From the NCBI RefSeq assembly GCF_900625095.1, contig NZ_LR130760.1:222301-286300 (forward strand): a DNA stretch of 64,000 bases, in the 5' to 3' direction. Position numbers and translations under genes: made by a program. The DNA is from Acinetobacter ihumii. Its GTDB lineage: Bacteria > Pseudomonadota > Gammaproteobacteria > Pseudomonadales > Moraxellaceae. Shown here in pieces: positions 9,889-19,647 of the stretch. Below the pieces are notes generated by a model, which searched no databases, had not been told where the DNA came from, and saw only the letters and a program-made list of their open reading frames with translations. Within the stretch, counting starts at the first letter, position 1; every line of letters starts with the position of its first letter.

Positions 9889-10368
9889 ATGAAAATTCGT
9901 ATTCTTACCATTGGTCAAAAAATGCCAGCTTGGGTACTCACAGGTTTTGAAGACTACTTCAAACGTATTCAACCTTTTGTACAAACTCAAGTGATTGAAC
10001 TTCCTATGGCTAAACGTGGTAAAAATGACTCAGATGCGGATATTCTAAAATATTGTCAGCTTGAAGGCGAAAGCATACTCAATGCACTCAAAGCAAATGA
10101 GACCCTGATTGCACTGGAAGTGGGTGGTCGCGAATTAAGTACCGAAAAACTGGCAGCCACCATGAAGTCATGGATGCTTGAAGGTCATAATGTAGCCTTA
10201 GCGATTGGCGGCCCTGACGGATTGTCTGATCAAGTTCGTCAAGCTGCTGCGTGGCATTGGTCTTTGTCTAAACTGACCCTGCCCCACCCCTTGGTTCGGG
10301 TTTTATTGATAGAACAATTATATCGCGCCATGAGCATTAATCATAATCACCCTTACCATCGTGCTTAA
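9889..10368 (+). CDS. rlmH: 23S rRNA pseudouridine-1915 N3-methyltransferase RlmH
   Basis: SPOUT-class methyltransferase that modifies pseudouridine 1915 in helix 69 of 23S rRNA on the 70S ribosome, using SAM. The 159-aa protein has the family start MKIRILTIGQKMP, the SAM-binding knot IGGPDG (106-111) and the C-terminal EQLYRA...NHPYHR signature (142-158). The frame is open upstream to 9736, but that stretch carries no RlmH-like sequence and runs back into the terminator. ATG 9889 therefore fits both the family N-terminus and usual length. A TATACT hexamer (9850-9855) may be its -10 box. Confidence 0.95.
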   Translation: MKIRILTIGQKMPAWVLTGFEDYFKRIQPFVQTQVIELPMAKRGKNDSDADILKYCQLEGESILNALKANETLIALEVGGRELSTEKLAATMKSWMLEGHNVALAIGGPDGLSDQVRQAAAWHWSLSKLTLPHPLVRVLLIEQLYRAMSINHNHPYHRA

Positions 10369-10372
10369 TCTT

Positions 10373-10402
10373 GGTATGGAATCAAATTTTTTATTCCATA
10401 CC
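10373..10402. other. 10-bp inverted repeat after rlmH
   Basis: GGTATGGAAT and ATTCCATACC flank a T-rich loop. No U-run follows on the plus strand, so it may be a weak terminator or a 3' end stabiliser. Confidence 0.45.
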
Positions 10403-10479
10403 TTGAAACAAAAAGTTTTACCTAAAACTTTTATTCTTTGGCAACATAAGCCTGATATTTGGACAAAGTGAGCCACATA

Positions 10480-11256
10480 ATGAACTTACAAACTTTACCG
10501 GGATTATTTATTTCCCATGGTTCACCTATGCTGGCACTTGACCCAGAGCAAGTCGGACCTGCCTTACATCGTTTAAGTTTTAATTTACCGCACCCCAAAG
10601 CCATTATTGTGATGTCCGCACACTGGGAAAGTGAAACACTTGAAATTAGTACCTCAACACGCCCACGAACATGGCATGATTTTCGGGGTTTTCCCAAGCA
10701 ACTTTACGACATTCATTATCCTGCGCCGGGCAATCCTGAGCTTGCAGAAGAGATCTTAAAGTTATTGGCTGAACAGCATATTTCTGCCCACGCCAATAGC
10801 ACTCGACCACGAGATCATGGCGTGTGGATGCCCTTATTGCATATGTATCCTGAGGCGGATATCGCCGTGATTGAAATTTCATTGCCCATGACCATGAATG
10901 CTGATGAGATTTATCAAGTCGGTCAAATACTGGCACCCTTGCGTGAACGACAAATGCTTTTAATTGGTTCGGGCAGTATTACCCACAATCTGGCAGAATT
11001 GTCTTGGGAAGGTCAGGCACAGTTAATTCCAGAATGGGCCTCGTCTTTTCGTAATTACGTTGTAAATAAACTCGCCCACCAAGACTATGATGCTGTACTG
11101 AATTGGCCAGAAATTCCCTATATCGAGCATAACCATCCCACTCTTGAACATTTTGCCCCACTTTTTTTTGCCATGGGAACAGGTAATCGTTTTTCAATTG
11201 TGCATAGTAGTTTTTCAATGGGTGCGCTTGGAATGGATATCTATCGTTTTGACTAA
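10480..11256 (+). CDS. DODA-type extradiol dioxygenase (YgiD-like)
   Basis: Zn/Fe-dependent class III extradiol ring-cleavage family; the E. coli relative YgiD acts on DOPA in vitro. The 258-aa protein has the family motifs in order: LFISHGSPMLAL near residue 10-20, VMSAHWES (44-51), DHGVWMPL, then GSGSITHNL. These hold the expected metal-binding and catalytic histidines. ATG 10480 was taken as start; an in-frame TTG at 10459 lies in poor context. No neighbours point to a pathway, so the natural substrate is open. Confidence 0.88.
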   Translation: MNLQTLPGLFISHGSPMLALDPEQVGPALHRLSFNLPHPKAIIVMSAHWESETLEISTSTRPRTWHDFRGFPKQLYDIHYPAPGNPELAEEILKLLAEQHISAHANSTRPRDHGVWMPLLHMYPEADIAVIEISLPMTMNADEIYQVGQILAPLRERQMLLIGSGSITHNLAELSWEGQAQLIPEWASSFRNYVVNKLAHQDYDAVLNWPEIPYIEHNHPTLEHFAPLFFAMGTGNRFSIVHSSFSMGALGMDIYRFD

Positions 11257-11418
11257 AACAACTTTTCTCTTAAATTTTTATTAATTTTTCAGGGAGTTAA
11301 GTTTAGCAATTGTTGCAAAATAGATACAATCTGAAACCGAAAGCCTTCATTCCACTCATTCTATTTTTAAAGCCACCCATTAAAATATATTCTGTTTAAG
11401 TCATCACTGTATTATTAA

Positions 11419-12189
11419 ATGAAAATCAAATATTTAATTCTTGCTCTTTTACCTTTTTCTATTGTGGCTTGCCAATCTGTAACGCAGAACTCAGCGCCCA
11501 TGACAACCATAAGTGCAGAAAAACAAATGAATGTAGATAAAACTTTAACGGCTTATACTTGGTCATATCAACCTAAAGATACGCCCCGTCCAATTCAACT
11601 CAACTTTTCAGAAAATCGTTTGAGTATTATTACAGGCTGTAATAATCAGGGCGGTTCATGGAAAATTGAAAATAACCAATTGGTCACTTCTTCTTTGGTT
11701 TCGACCATGAAAGCTTGCGAACCTACCTTAATGAAAAATGAGCAGTTTTCGAGCAGCTTGTTTAGCGATCAAAAAAACAAGTTTGAACTGAATACCTCAT
11801 CTGTCGAAAGTCCAAGCTTGACCATTACAGCGGCCAATGGTCAAAAATATGAATTTAAAGGAACGATGACCCCTGAAACCAAGTATCAATCTCAAGGTGA
11901 AATTATTTTTCTGGAAATTTCTCCTGAAACAAAACAATGCACAGGTGTAGCACCTCAAACCTGCTTACAGGTTCGCGAAATTAAATACGATGATAAAGGC
12001 ATTAAAACTCAAGTTGATAAAGACTGGACTTTATTTTATGACCAAATCGACGGCTATCAGCATCGTGATGATCAGCGCGTGATTATACGAGTCAAACGTT
12101 ACGAACGTAAAAATCCAGCCGCGGATCAGTCAAAATATGCTTATGTACATGATATGACGGTGGAACAGGAAATCGTCAAAAAACCGTAA
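11419..12189 (+). CDS. META and DUF4377 domain lipoprotein
   Basis: Envelope lipoprotein of 256 aa with a type II signal peptide ending in lipobox IVAC (C18). The middle part (about 45-145) has a META/HslJ-like fold, seen in TYTWSY...NRLSIITGCNNQGGSW and the later MKACEP; HslJ-type domains are linked to heat and novobiocin tolerance in E. coli. The C-terminal ~90 residues match the DUF4377 pattern (EISPETKQCTG...CLQVREI...WTLFYDQIDGY). It is monocistronic, with a hairpin after the stop. Confidence 0.82.
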   Translation: MKIKYLILALLPFSIVACQSVTQNSAPMTTISAEKQMNVDKTLTAYTWSYQPKDTPRPIQLNFSENRLSIITGCNNQGGSWKIENNQLVTSSLVSTMKACEPTLMKNEQFSSSLFSDQKNKFELNTSSVESPSLTITAANGQKYEFKGTMTPETKYQSQGEIIFLEISPETKQCTGVAPQTCLQVREIKYDDKGIKTQVDKDWTLFYDQIDGYQHRDDQRVIIRVKRYERKNPAADQSKYAYVHDMTVEQEIVKKP

Positions 12190-12204
12190 TTAAATCATTA
12201 AAAG

Positions 12205-12232
12205 CATCCGATACAGCGTGTATCGGATGTTT
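12205..12232 (+). terminator. Hairpin terminator after the META lipoprotein
   Basis: Perfect 11-bp stem CATCCGATACA / TGTATCGGATG with a 3-base loop, followed by only three T; strong stem, weak U-tract. Confidence 0.65.
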
Positions 12233-12394
12233 AAGATTGCATTGATCTAAATTCACCTTATGATTGAAATGTGCAACAAAATAACCATTAAAACAGATCA
12301 ATCTATTTCATCTTTTTTCATGCTAAAATAACCTATTGATCTTTGTATCATCATATTTTCTGCTCTTTAATCTTGTCCTTAATTTGTCAAATCC

Positions 12395-13189
12395 ATGAAT
12401 GCTGCGCTTACGTTGATCCGCGAAATTGATGCCTTGTTACCCCAAACCCAGTGTGGTTTGTGCGGACACCGTGATGGATGTTTACCTTATGCCAAATCTA
12501 TTGTTGAGGGTGAAGATGCCAATAAATGTGTGCCGGGTGGACAGCCAGTTGCAGATGCTTTAGCTGATCTTTTAAATCGCCCACATTTACAGGCTGAAGA
12601 GAGTGTCTGGCCCATACAGGCTGATGGTCGTCCACAGCGCATGAAAGCCATTATTCGTGAAGATGAATGTATTGGCTGTACCAAATGTATTAATGCCTGT
12701 CCCGTCGATGCGATTATTGGCAGTGGCAAATTGATGCATAGTATTTTGACCGATTTATGTACGGGTTGTGAACTCTGTATCCCCCCCTGTCCAGTCGATT
12801 GTATTGATCTGGTTGCAGACACACAGTCCTTATTAAGCGACTTTCAGAGACAACAAGAGCAAAATGATTTAAGGCAACGTTATTATGCGCACATCCAGCG
12901 TGAAGAACATAAGCGTTTAATCCGTAAAGGCCCCATTGTTCGTGCTGAAATTGATACTGAACTTTTTGCACAGTTTTCAAATGTGATTGACGAAGTTCCT
13001 GTTATTACATTAATAGAAGACCAAACCAAAGCGACCATTCCAGTGGATGCAAAAACCACAATTGAGCTTGCCAAAATTCGCACTCAAATTAAAAAGCTGG
13101 AAAAACAACTTAGCGTTCGCCCAGACCCACAAAAGCAGCAGCAACTTGATCAGTTACAGCAACGTTTAGCTGAAATTCAGGAGCTTTAA
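12395..13189 (+). CDS. RnfB-like iron-sulfur protein without membrane anchor
   Basis: 264 aa, similar to RnfB, the electron-input subunit of the Rnf/Rsx complex. Residues 13-50 match the RnfB Fe-S domain with C20, C23, C29 and C45, but C23 and C29 are five residues apart, where I recall four in E. coli RnfB. Two classic 4Fe-4S motifs follow: C92-x2-C95-x2-C98-x3-C102 and C122-x2-C125-x2-C128-x3-C132. The usual N-terminal transmembrane helix is absent, since the protein starts directly at [16 protein letters not shown], and a ~120-residue charged tail ends it. No other rnf gene is in the window. nth follows without a gap, keeping the rnf-nth linkage known from enterobacteria. Confidence 0.83.
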   Translation: MNAALTLIREIDALLPQTQCGLCGHRDGCLPYAKSIVEGEDANKCVPGGQPVADALADLLNRPHLQAEESVWPIQADGRPQRMKAIIREDECIGCTKCINACPVDAIIGSGKLMHSILTDLCTGCELCIPPCPVDCIDLVADTQSLLSDFQRQQEQNDLRQRYYAHIQREEHKRLIRKGPIVRAEIDTELFAQFSNVIDEVPVITLIEDQTKATIPVDAKTTIELAKIRTQIKKLEKQLSVRPDPQKQQQLDQLQQRLAEIQEL

Positions 13190-13888
13190 ATGCCAGTGAA
13201 GAATATGACCAAAAAACAGATTCATACGTTTTTTGAACGGCTACGCACGCAGCGACCACATCCACAAACTGAACTTCATTATTCTTCGCCATTTGAACTG
13301 TTAATTGCGGTGATGCTTTCGGCACAAGCGACAGATGTGAGTGTCAATAAAGCCACTGATAAGCTCTATCCTGTGGCAAATACACCCGCACAAATTTATG
13401 CTTTAGGTGTAGATGGATTGAAGCAATATATTAAAACCATTGGTTTATATAATGCCAAAGCAGAAAATGTGATTAAAACCTGCCAGATTTTATTAGAGAA
13501 ACATCAGGGTGAAGTGCCACAAACTCGTGCGGAGTTAGAAGCCTTACCCGGCGTAGGACGTAAAACAGCAAATGTGGTGCTCAATACCGCATTTGGTCAA
13601 CCAACCATGGCGGTTGATACCCATATTTTTCGAGTTGGAAATCGTACAGGTTTGGCCGTTGGAAAAAATGTACTCGAAGTCGAGCATCGACTGGTTAAGG
13701 TGATTCCAAAAGAATTTATCGTTGATGCTCACCATTGGTTAATTTTACATGGACGCTATTGTTGCATTGCACGTAAACCCAAATGTGCTGAATGTGTCGT
13801 GTCAGATGTCTGCAACTGGCCTGAACGTTTTGAATTTGGTGCAGCTAAAGCTGCAAGCATTCAAGCTAAAACATCGTCAGCGATATAG
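13190..13888 (+). CDS. nth: Endonuclease III
   Basis: Bifunctional DNA glycosylase/AP lyase of base excision repair for oxidised pyrimidines. The 232-aa protein has the helix-hairpin-helix LPGVGRKTANVV with catalytic K125, the catalytic aspartate D143 in AVDTHIFR, and the C-terminal 4Fe-4S loop C192-x6-C199-x2-C202-x5-C208. The start ATG 13190 follows the rnfB-like stop immediately, with GGAG six bases before it inside the upstream gene, so the two are probably translationally coupled. Confidence 0.96.
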   Translation: MPVKNMTKKQIHTFFERLRTQRPHPQTELHYSSPFELLIAVMLSAQATDVSVNKATDKLYPVANTPAQIYALGVDGLKQYIKTIGLYNAKAENVIKTCQILLEKHQGEVPQTRAELEALPGVGRKTANVVLNTAFGQPTMAVDTHIFRVGNRTGLAVGKNVLEVEHRLVKVIPKEFIVDAHHWLILHGRYCCIARKPKCAECVVSDVCNWPERFEFGAAKAASIQAKTSSAI

Positions 13889-13916
13889 ATTTAATATGTT
13901 GAGTTCATATTTTCTA

Positions 13917-14090
13917 TTATTTTTTCTTGTTCAGTGAGGGTTTGCGCTCATCCTGCGGCAATAATTCTGTTTGATTTTTTTCCAGTATTTGCTGTTTTTG
14001 CACTCGACGCAATAATTTATGGCTAATATATAATAAGTAGCCAAGGCCGATAAGACTTAAAATAACCAAAAGCACTAAAGCAATCTTCAA
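13917..14090 (-). CDS. Small single-span membrane protein, unknown function
   Basis: About 57 aa from a TTG start at 14090, with AAGG some eight bases upstream. It has one hydrophobic helix (ALVLLVILSLIGLGYLLYI) followed by a basic/polar tail ending NKKK, i.e. likely inner membrane with the C-terminus inside. The same frame reaches an ATG at 14126, but that codon and the next few sit inside the adk terminator hairpin, so the shorter form is preferred. It lies downstream of adk on the same strand. No family recognised. Confidence 0.55.
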   Translation of the reverse strand: MKIALVLLVILSLIGLGYLLYISHKLLRRVQKQQILEKNQTELLPQDERKPSLNKKK

Positions 14091-14107
14091 AATTTTGACC
14101 TTGAAAA

Positions 14108-14140
14108 ACAAAAAGAGCCCTATCATAACAGAGCTCTTTC
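14108..14140 (-). terminator. Terminator of adk
   Basis: On the minus strand AAAGAGC...GGCTCTTTTTG forms a hairpin with a U-run about 20 bases after the adk stop. It overlaps the most upstream possible start of the following small ORF. Confidence 0.7.
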
Positions 14141-14158
14141 AAAACAAAATCAGTGGGC

Positions 14159-14830
<672 letters not shown>

Positions 14831-14901
14831 TCATTAAGAACAATTTTCAAAATACCTTGGACTATGGTTGTATAGACCATAGCCATCAATATCTCGTTAA
14901 A

Positions 14902-16218
14902 TTATAAGAAAGCAACAAATAAGTGAATCGTACCTGCTATAAAACCAGTGACCCCACCTAACACAATCAAAATCCATTCATCTTCCTGAAAAGCGGGACG
15001 CAGAAGATTTTGAAACTCTTTCGGTGTTAGTTCACGAATACGATCTTTAAACATTTGAAATATTTTCTGTGCACGGCTTGCATTAAACGCAGGGTCGCAT
15101 ACAGGCACCATCGTAATTTCAATTGAGCGATCAATCAAGTCTGTTTTAAGTTTAGCATATTCACGTGGTCCTAAGGAAAGCTGTAATGAGGTTCTTACCA
15201 AAGGAGTTTCCATAATTTCATTGATATGACGCTTGACAATTCGACGGGTTTTATCTTTTTTACTGCCATACATCATTTCAGTCATAATCGATTTTAAGGT
15301 AATTAAATCTTCTGTGACTACGCTCGCAAATACATCCGATACTTCTTCCTGACGTTTCATAAATGCGCCTTGCACATTGTAGGTTCCAAGGCGAGGTAAG
15401 ATCGGAACAATCCATGGAAACTTACGATTTTCAGTCAGACGAAAAAACTGTGGATAGCGGATATAGTGAGGTTCTACGGGATTAAACACCATCCAGATTG
15501 CAATCCAGTTGGTTAAAAAGCCCCAGATTGCTGCCCAGAAAGGAACTGTCCAGTGCCAAGGAACCAAGAACCAAACCAGCATTTGGAACACCCCAAAAAA
15601 CATCCCGATTAATGCGCTGATATGCCAGATAAAATTGATTTCTTTTTGACCTACTTTTAAGAACATACGCACCATTAAACGGCGGTCACCTTCCATTTGA
15701 CGAACCACCATTTCACGCATATTCACCAGTGACTCGACGTTCATGGTCAGCTCAGTCACTAATTCTTTTAATACGCCTGGCAACTGTTTGTGTGCTTGCG
15801 CATAAATTCGACGTTTAATGGAATAAGGTAGGTTTTCCCATAATACGGCATTACGATCAATCATGACTTCGTCAATCAGGTGCTCAAGTTCAAAGCCGAC
15901 TTGTTCACCAATGATCCGTGCCATGTCCTCAGGATCCATCGCATCCAAAAATTCGCGTAATGAACCGAGTTTGGATAAGGTATTATCAGTAATAATTCCT
16001 GAAATACGTCCAGCTTTGCGCGGTACAATTCCTTGCCAACCGACAGGTAGAGGGCCAAGATGAAATCCCCAAAAATTAATTGGGTAAAACACCATTTTTA
16101 GAGCCATCCAGACATGCGCCCACGTCACAAATGCAGTCACTGGAATAATACTTAACACCGCCAGATGATCTGGTCGATTTAAAAAGGCTTGCCACAAATC
16201 GCTGACGTACTCTAACAT
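14902..16218 (-). CDS. DUF445 family membrane protein
   Basis: 438 aa. An N-terminal membrane stretch (about 17-55), a central pair of helices around residues 200-245 containing the family motif WGFLTNWIAIWMVF, and a C-terminal helix (ILIVLGGVTGFIAGTIHLFVAFL) surround long soluble regions rich in charged helices. This layout matches DUF445 (YheB/YjiN type) inner-membrane proteins, whose function is not established. Start ATG 16218 with an AGAG-type Shine-Dalgarno site. Confidence 0.8.
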   Translation of the reverse strand: MLEYVSDLWQAFLNRPDHLAVLSIIPVTAFVTWAHVWMALKMVFYPINFWGFHLGPLPVGWQGIVPRKAGRISGIITDNTLSKLGSLREFLDAMDPEDMARIIGEQVGFELEHLIDEVMIDRNAVLWENLPYSIKRRIYAQAHKQLPGVLKELVTELTMNVESLVNMREMVVRQMEGDRRLMVRMFLKVGQKEINFIWHISALIGMFFGVFQMLVWFLVPWHWTVPFWAAIWGFLTNWIAIWMVFNPVEPHYIRYPQFFRLTENRKFPWIVPILPRLGTYNVQGAFMKRQEEVSDVFASVVTEDLITLKSIMTEMMYGSKKDKTRRIVKRHINEIMETPLVRTSLQLSLGPREYAKLKTDLIDRSIEITMVPVCDPAFNASRAQKIFQMFKDRIRELTPKEFQNLLRPAFQEDEWILIVLGGVTGFIAGTIHLFVAFL

Positions 16219-16281
16219 CCATTACTCTCGTATTTCATTCTATCTTATGGGCTTTGACATTCTTAAAGCTTGAATTAAACG

Positions 16282-16800
16282 TTATAGACCGAAGCTAAGA
16301 CTATAAGAAATTTGTAGTCTGGGTTCGATATCCGCCACAATGTTACCTTTAGAATCTTTGAGTTTTTCACCCGTCCCCATACCAACACTTAGGGTACTGA
16401 TGCGTTCTTTGTCTAACCAGACATAGGCTAGATCGACTCCACCCCCCAGACGGGTTTTATCATCACCATCAATTTCTTTACTTTCAATGGAACCCGCATA
16501 CAAACCAAAGTAATAGCCGTTTTGATTGGTACCTGTTAGGTAATAAGGATAGCGAAAACCGACTTGCCCACCGACCTTATGATCTCCATTGAGATAACTA
16601 CCAGCTTTTGCATAAGCAATGCCATAAGGATTCACCCACTCACCGTTCACATGAAGCAGCTTTTGTGTTACACCCGCACCGACATTCCATGTTGATGCAG
16701 CACCCTCTGTGAGTTTTGCTTCAGGCTTGAAGCGACTTATATCCGCCCATGCAGTCTGACTTAACACACCAAGCAAGACCAAGGGATATATTTTTTTCAT
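16282..16800 (-). CDS. Secreted beta-barrel candidate (possibly YfaZ-like)
   Basis: 172 aa with a Sec signal peptide (MKKIYPLVLLGVLSQTAWA). The mature part alternates polar and aromatic residues and ends in PRLQISYSLSFGL, typical of a small outer-membrane barrel closed by an aromatic-containing last strand. ATG 16800 is preferred because GGAG lies six bases upstream; an in-frame ATG at 16812 itself overlaps that site. The general pattern recalls YfaZ-family proteins, but I cannot confirm this. The gene is separate from its neighbours. Confidence 0.65.
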   Translation of the reverse strand: MKKIYPLVLLGVLSQTAWADISRFKPEAKLTEGAASTWNVGAGVTQKLLHVNGEWVNPYGIAYAKAGSYLNGDHKVGGQVGFRYPYYLTGTNQNGYYFGLYAGSIESKEIDGDDKTRLGGGVDLAYVWLDKERISTLSVGMGTGEKLKDSKGNIVADIEPRLQISYSLSFGL

Positions 16801-17039
16801 TATTTTCTCCATGTTGCCCTATCCATCCAATTTAGGGCATTCCTCTCTTATATGATGGTGACTTTAACAGAATTATTTTGCTTGTTATATACAGCCTATT
16901 ATAAATTTAGTGTCTACAAGGTCAAAAAACCTCACCAAATTTATTTCATGAATAAGTTAAAAATATCCTAAATTCCAGAGATGAATGAGTTAAACTTGAC
17001 GGCTATTTTTGTGGTCTGCGTTGTTTAAGTCAGTAAGGT

Positions 17040-19070
17040 ATGAAACAGCATTTTCGTTTAAAAGATAATCAGCAAGAAAAGCGTATTTATCGCGGTCGAA
17101 TTTTCTTTGCCATTGGTTTGGTCTGCTGTTTTTTATTACTGCTTTTTAGTCGCTATGCCTATTTACAAATTGTGCATTATGATGAGTTTTCAACGGCCTC
17201 TGATAAAAACCGAATTCGTTTACAACCTTTAGCGCCTGCTCGCGGTTATATTTATGATCGTAATGGCGTTTTACTGGCCGATAATTATCCTGTTTTTACT
17301 GCCACAGTCAGTAAGGCAGATGTCGATGATATTGATGACACAATTGCCCAGCTCATGCCGATCTTAAGTCTGTCACAGGAAGATATTGACCGTTTTAAAA
17401 CTCGGATTAAAACTGCACGTAAAACCGAACGGGTTTCAATTAAGCTGAATCTGACTGAAACTGATATCGCCAAATTCAGTGAAGTCAAATATAAATTCCC
17501 TGGGGTACGCATTGAAACGCAAATGACGCGTTACTACCCACATGGCGATTTATTTGCGCACGTGATTGGTTATGTCGGACGAATTAATGACAAAGAATTA
17601 AAATCGATTAATAGTGATATTTACGCAGGAACCAACCTGATTGGAAAAATCGGGGTAGAAAAAACTTACGAAGATTTGCTACATGGAACTCCCGGTTATG
17701 AATCGATCGAAGCCGATGCTCATGGTAATGTACTCAGACATTTAGGTCGCAAAGAATCGACTCGTGGCAATGATTTATATTTATCTATAGATTATGGTTT
17801 ACAAGTGGTTGCTGCCGAACAACTGGCAGATAAACGTGGTGCAATTGTGGCAATCGATCCGCGTACTGGTGAAATTCTGGCACTGGTGTCAAGTCCAAGT
17901 TTCAATCCTAACCTCTTTGTTACAGGCATTAGCAGTACAGATTATAGTGCTCTACGTGATAATCTGGATCAGCCCCTCTATAACCGTGCAGTTCAAGGTG
18001 CTTATCCACCGGGATCCACCATTAAGCCCATGGAAGCGATGGGTGGCATTCACTATGGTTTAGTCGATTGGGCAACCACCATTAATGATCCGGGTTATTT
18101 CCATCTTCCTGGCGATTCGCATAAATTCCGTGACTGGAAAAAAACAGGTCATGGTGTAGTCAATATGCACAAAGCCATTATTCAATCGTGCGATACCTAT
18201 TTTTATGTACTGTCCTACCAAATGGGCATCGAGCGTATGAATGACTGGATGCGCCAATTTGGTTTCGGTGAAAAAACTGGGGTTGATCTACCCAGTGAAA
18301 GTACTGGTTTATACCCAAGCCCTGAATGGAAGATGCGTACCCGCAAAAGTAAGTGGCTAAAAGGCGAAACCATTTCCGTCAGTATTGGTCAGGGGGCGTT
18401 TACAGCGACCCCACTTCAGTTAGCGATGGCAACTGCAATTACCGCCAATCATGGTGCACATGTCACGCCGCATGTATTACGTGCCACACGTGGTGCAAAA
18501 AAATATGAAGTTCATAATGCGCCTGATGGAAAGATTAATTTTAATGGTACCGAACAAGACTGGCTTAACATGCGCGATGCCATGATTGATGTCGTGCAAT
18601 CAGGTACAGGTCGTGGGATTCGTACACCGCTTTATCAAATTGCAGGAAAAACAGGTACAGCTCAGGTTAAGAGTATTGCACAGGGTAAAAGTTATAACGA
18701 ATCGATACTGACACAGCGCCAACTGGATCATGGTTTATTTGTTGGGTTTGCCCCTGCTGAGAATCCTGAAATTGCCATTGCTGTGGTGTGGGAAAATGGT
18801 CGTCACGGTGGTTCAGCCGCTCAACTTGCCAAGCCTGTGTTTGATTATTGGTTGGTCAATCGTAAAAAAGAACAGATTCGTCCCGCAAATCATCAAATCA
18901 GTGGCGGTTTAATGACCGCTGGCATTAAGCCGGGCGAGCTTCCAAGTGGTGCTTTACTTGAAGCGGATCCTAATGCTAATCCAAATAAGAAAAAACCTGA
19001 GCAAACACTACAAAATACGCCCGCATCGTCTGTAACCCCTGTTGCCAATAACGCTGAGGTGACTGAATAA
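17040..19070 (+). CDS. mrdA: Penicillin-binding protein 2
   Basis: Peptidoglycan transpeptidase of the elongasome, anchored in the inner membrane by one N-terminal helix (residues ~22-44). A pedestal/dimerisation domain is followed by the transpeptidase with S326-TIK329 (SxxK), S383-C-D385 (the SxN-type motif) and K537-TG539. The 676-aa length fits class B PBP2 with a proline/asparagine-rich tail. The start ATG 17040 follows AGTAAGG. It overlaps rsmD by one base (TAATG). Target of mecillinam and of carbapenems in this genus. Confidence 0.95.
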   Translation: MKQHFRLKDNQQEKRIYRGRIFFAIGLVCCFLLLLFSRYAYLQIVHYDEFSTASDKNRIRLQPLAPARGYIYDRNGVLLADNYPVFTATVSKADVDDIDDTIAQLMPILSLSQEDIDRFKTRIKTARKTERVSIKLNLTETDIAKFSEVKYKFPGVRIETQMTRYYPHGDLFAHVIGYVGRINDKELKSINSDIYAGTNLIGKIGVEKTYEDLLHGTPGYESIEADAHGNVLRHLGRKESTRGNDLYLSIDYGLQVVAAEQLADKRGAIVAIDPRTGEILALVSSPSFNPNLFVTGISSTDYSALRDNLDQPLYNRAVQGAYPPGSTIKPMEAMGGIHYGLVDWATTINDPGYFHLPGDSHKFRDWKKTGHGVVNMHKAIIQSCDTYFYVLSYQMGIERMNDWMRQFGFGEKTGVDLPSESTGLYPSPEWKMRTRKSKWLKGETISVSIGQGAFTATPLQLAMATAITANHGAHVTPHVLRATRGAKKYEVHNAPDGKINFNGTEQDWLNMRDAMIDVVQSGTGRGIRTPLYQIAGKTGTAQVKSIAQGKSYNESILTQRQLDHGLFVGFAPAENPEIAIAVVWENGRHGGSAAQLAKPVFDYWLVNRKKEQIRPANHQISGGLMTAGIKPGELPSGALLEADPNANPNKKKPEQTLQNTPASSVTPVANNAEVTE

Positions 19071-19615
19071 TGAAAAATCAGCTCAGAATTATTGGCGGTG
19101 AATGGAAACGTCGTGTATTACCTTTTGCGAGTATAAATGGATTACGCCCTACACCTGATCGTGTCCGTGAAACGCTCTTTAACTGGTTAATGTGGGATAT
19201 TCCAAATGCTACGGTTTTAGATGTCTGCACAGGTTCAGGTGCATTAGCATTTGAGGCTTTGTCGCGCGGCGCGAGTTCTGTTTTGATGATTGAACCTGAT
19301 TCAACTCAGGCTAAAATACTCAAACAAAATATTCAGCTTCTCAATGCACAGCATTGTGAATTAAAAGTGGCGACTGCACAGCACATCTTACCCAAACTTA
19401 ATCAACAGTTTGATGTGGTCTTTCTTGATCCACCCTATGCGCTGGAACTCTGGCAAGAACTTTCTATTTTGATAGATCCGCTATTAAAAGATCAGGCCTA
19501 TATTTATGTCGAAGCGGATCGTGATCTTCGTCAGCTACAACTTCCCGCTTCATGGCAATTAGTCAAATCCACTAAAGCAGGCACCGTTCGCGCAGGACTT
19601 TTCCAAAAAACATAA
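19070..19615 (+). CDS. rsmD: 16S rRNA (guanine-966-N2)-methyltransferase
   Basis: SAM-dependent methyltransferase for m2G966 of 16S rRNA. The 181-aa Rossmann protein begins with the family signature LRIIGGEWKRR...LRPTPDRVRETLFNWL, followed by motif I VLDVCTGSGALA (49-60) and catalytic DPPY (120-123). Its ATG shares a base with the mrdA stop, so translation is coupled to PBP2. Confidence 0.95.
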   Translation: MKNQLRIIGGEWKRRVLPFASINGLRPTPDRVRETLFNWLMWDIPNATVLDVCTGSGALAFEALSRGASSVLMIEPDSTQAKILKQNIQLLNAQHCELKVATAQHILPKLNQQFDVVFLDPPYALELWQELSILIDPLLKDQAYIYVEADRDLRQLQLPASWQLVKSTKAGTVRAGLFQKT

Positions 19616-19647
19616 TTTATTCTTATAGAAAATGAGATAAAACAGCT

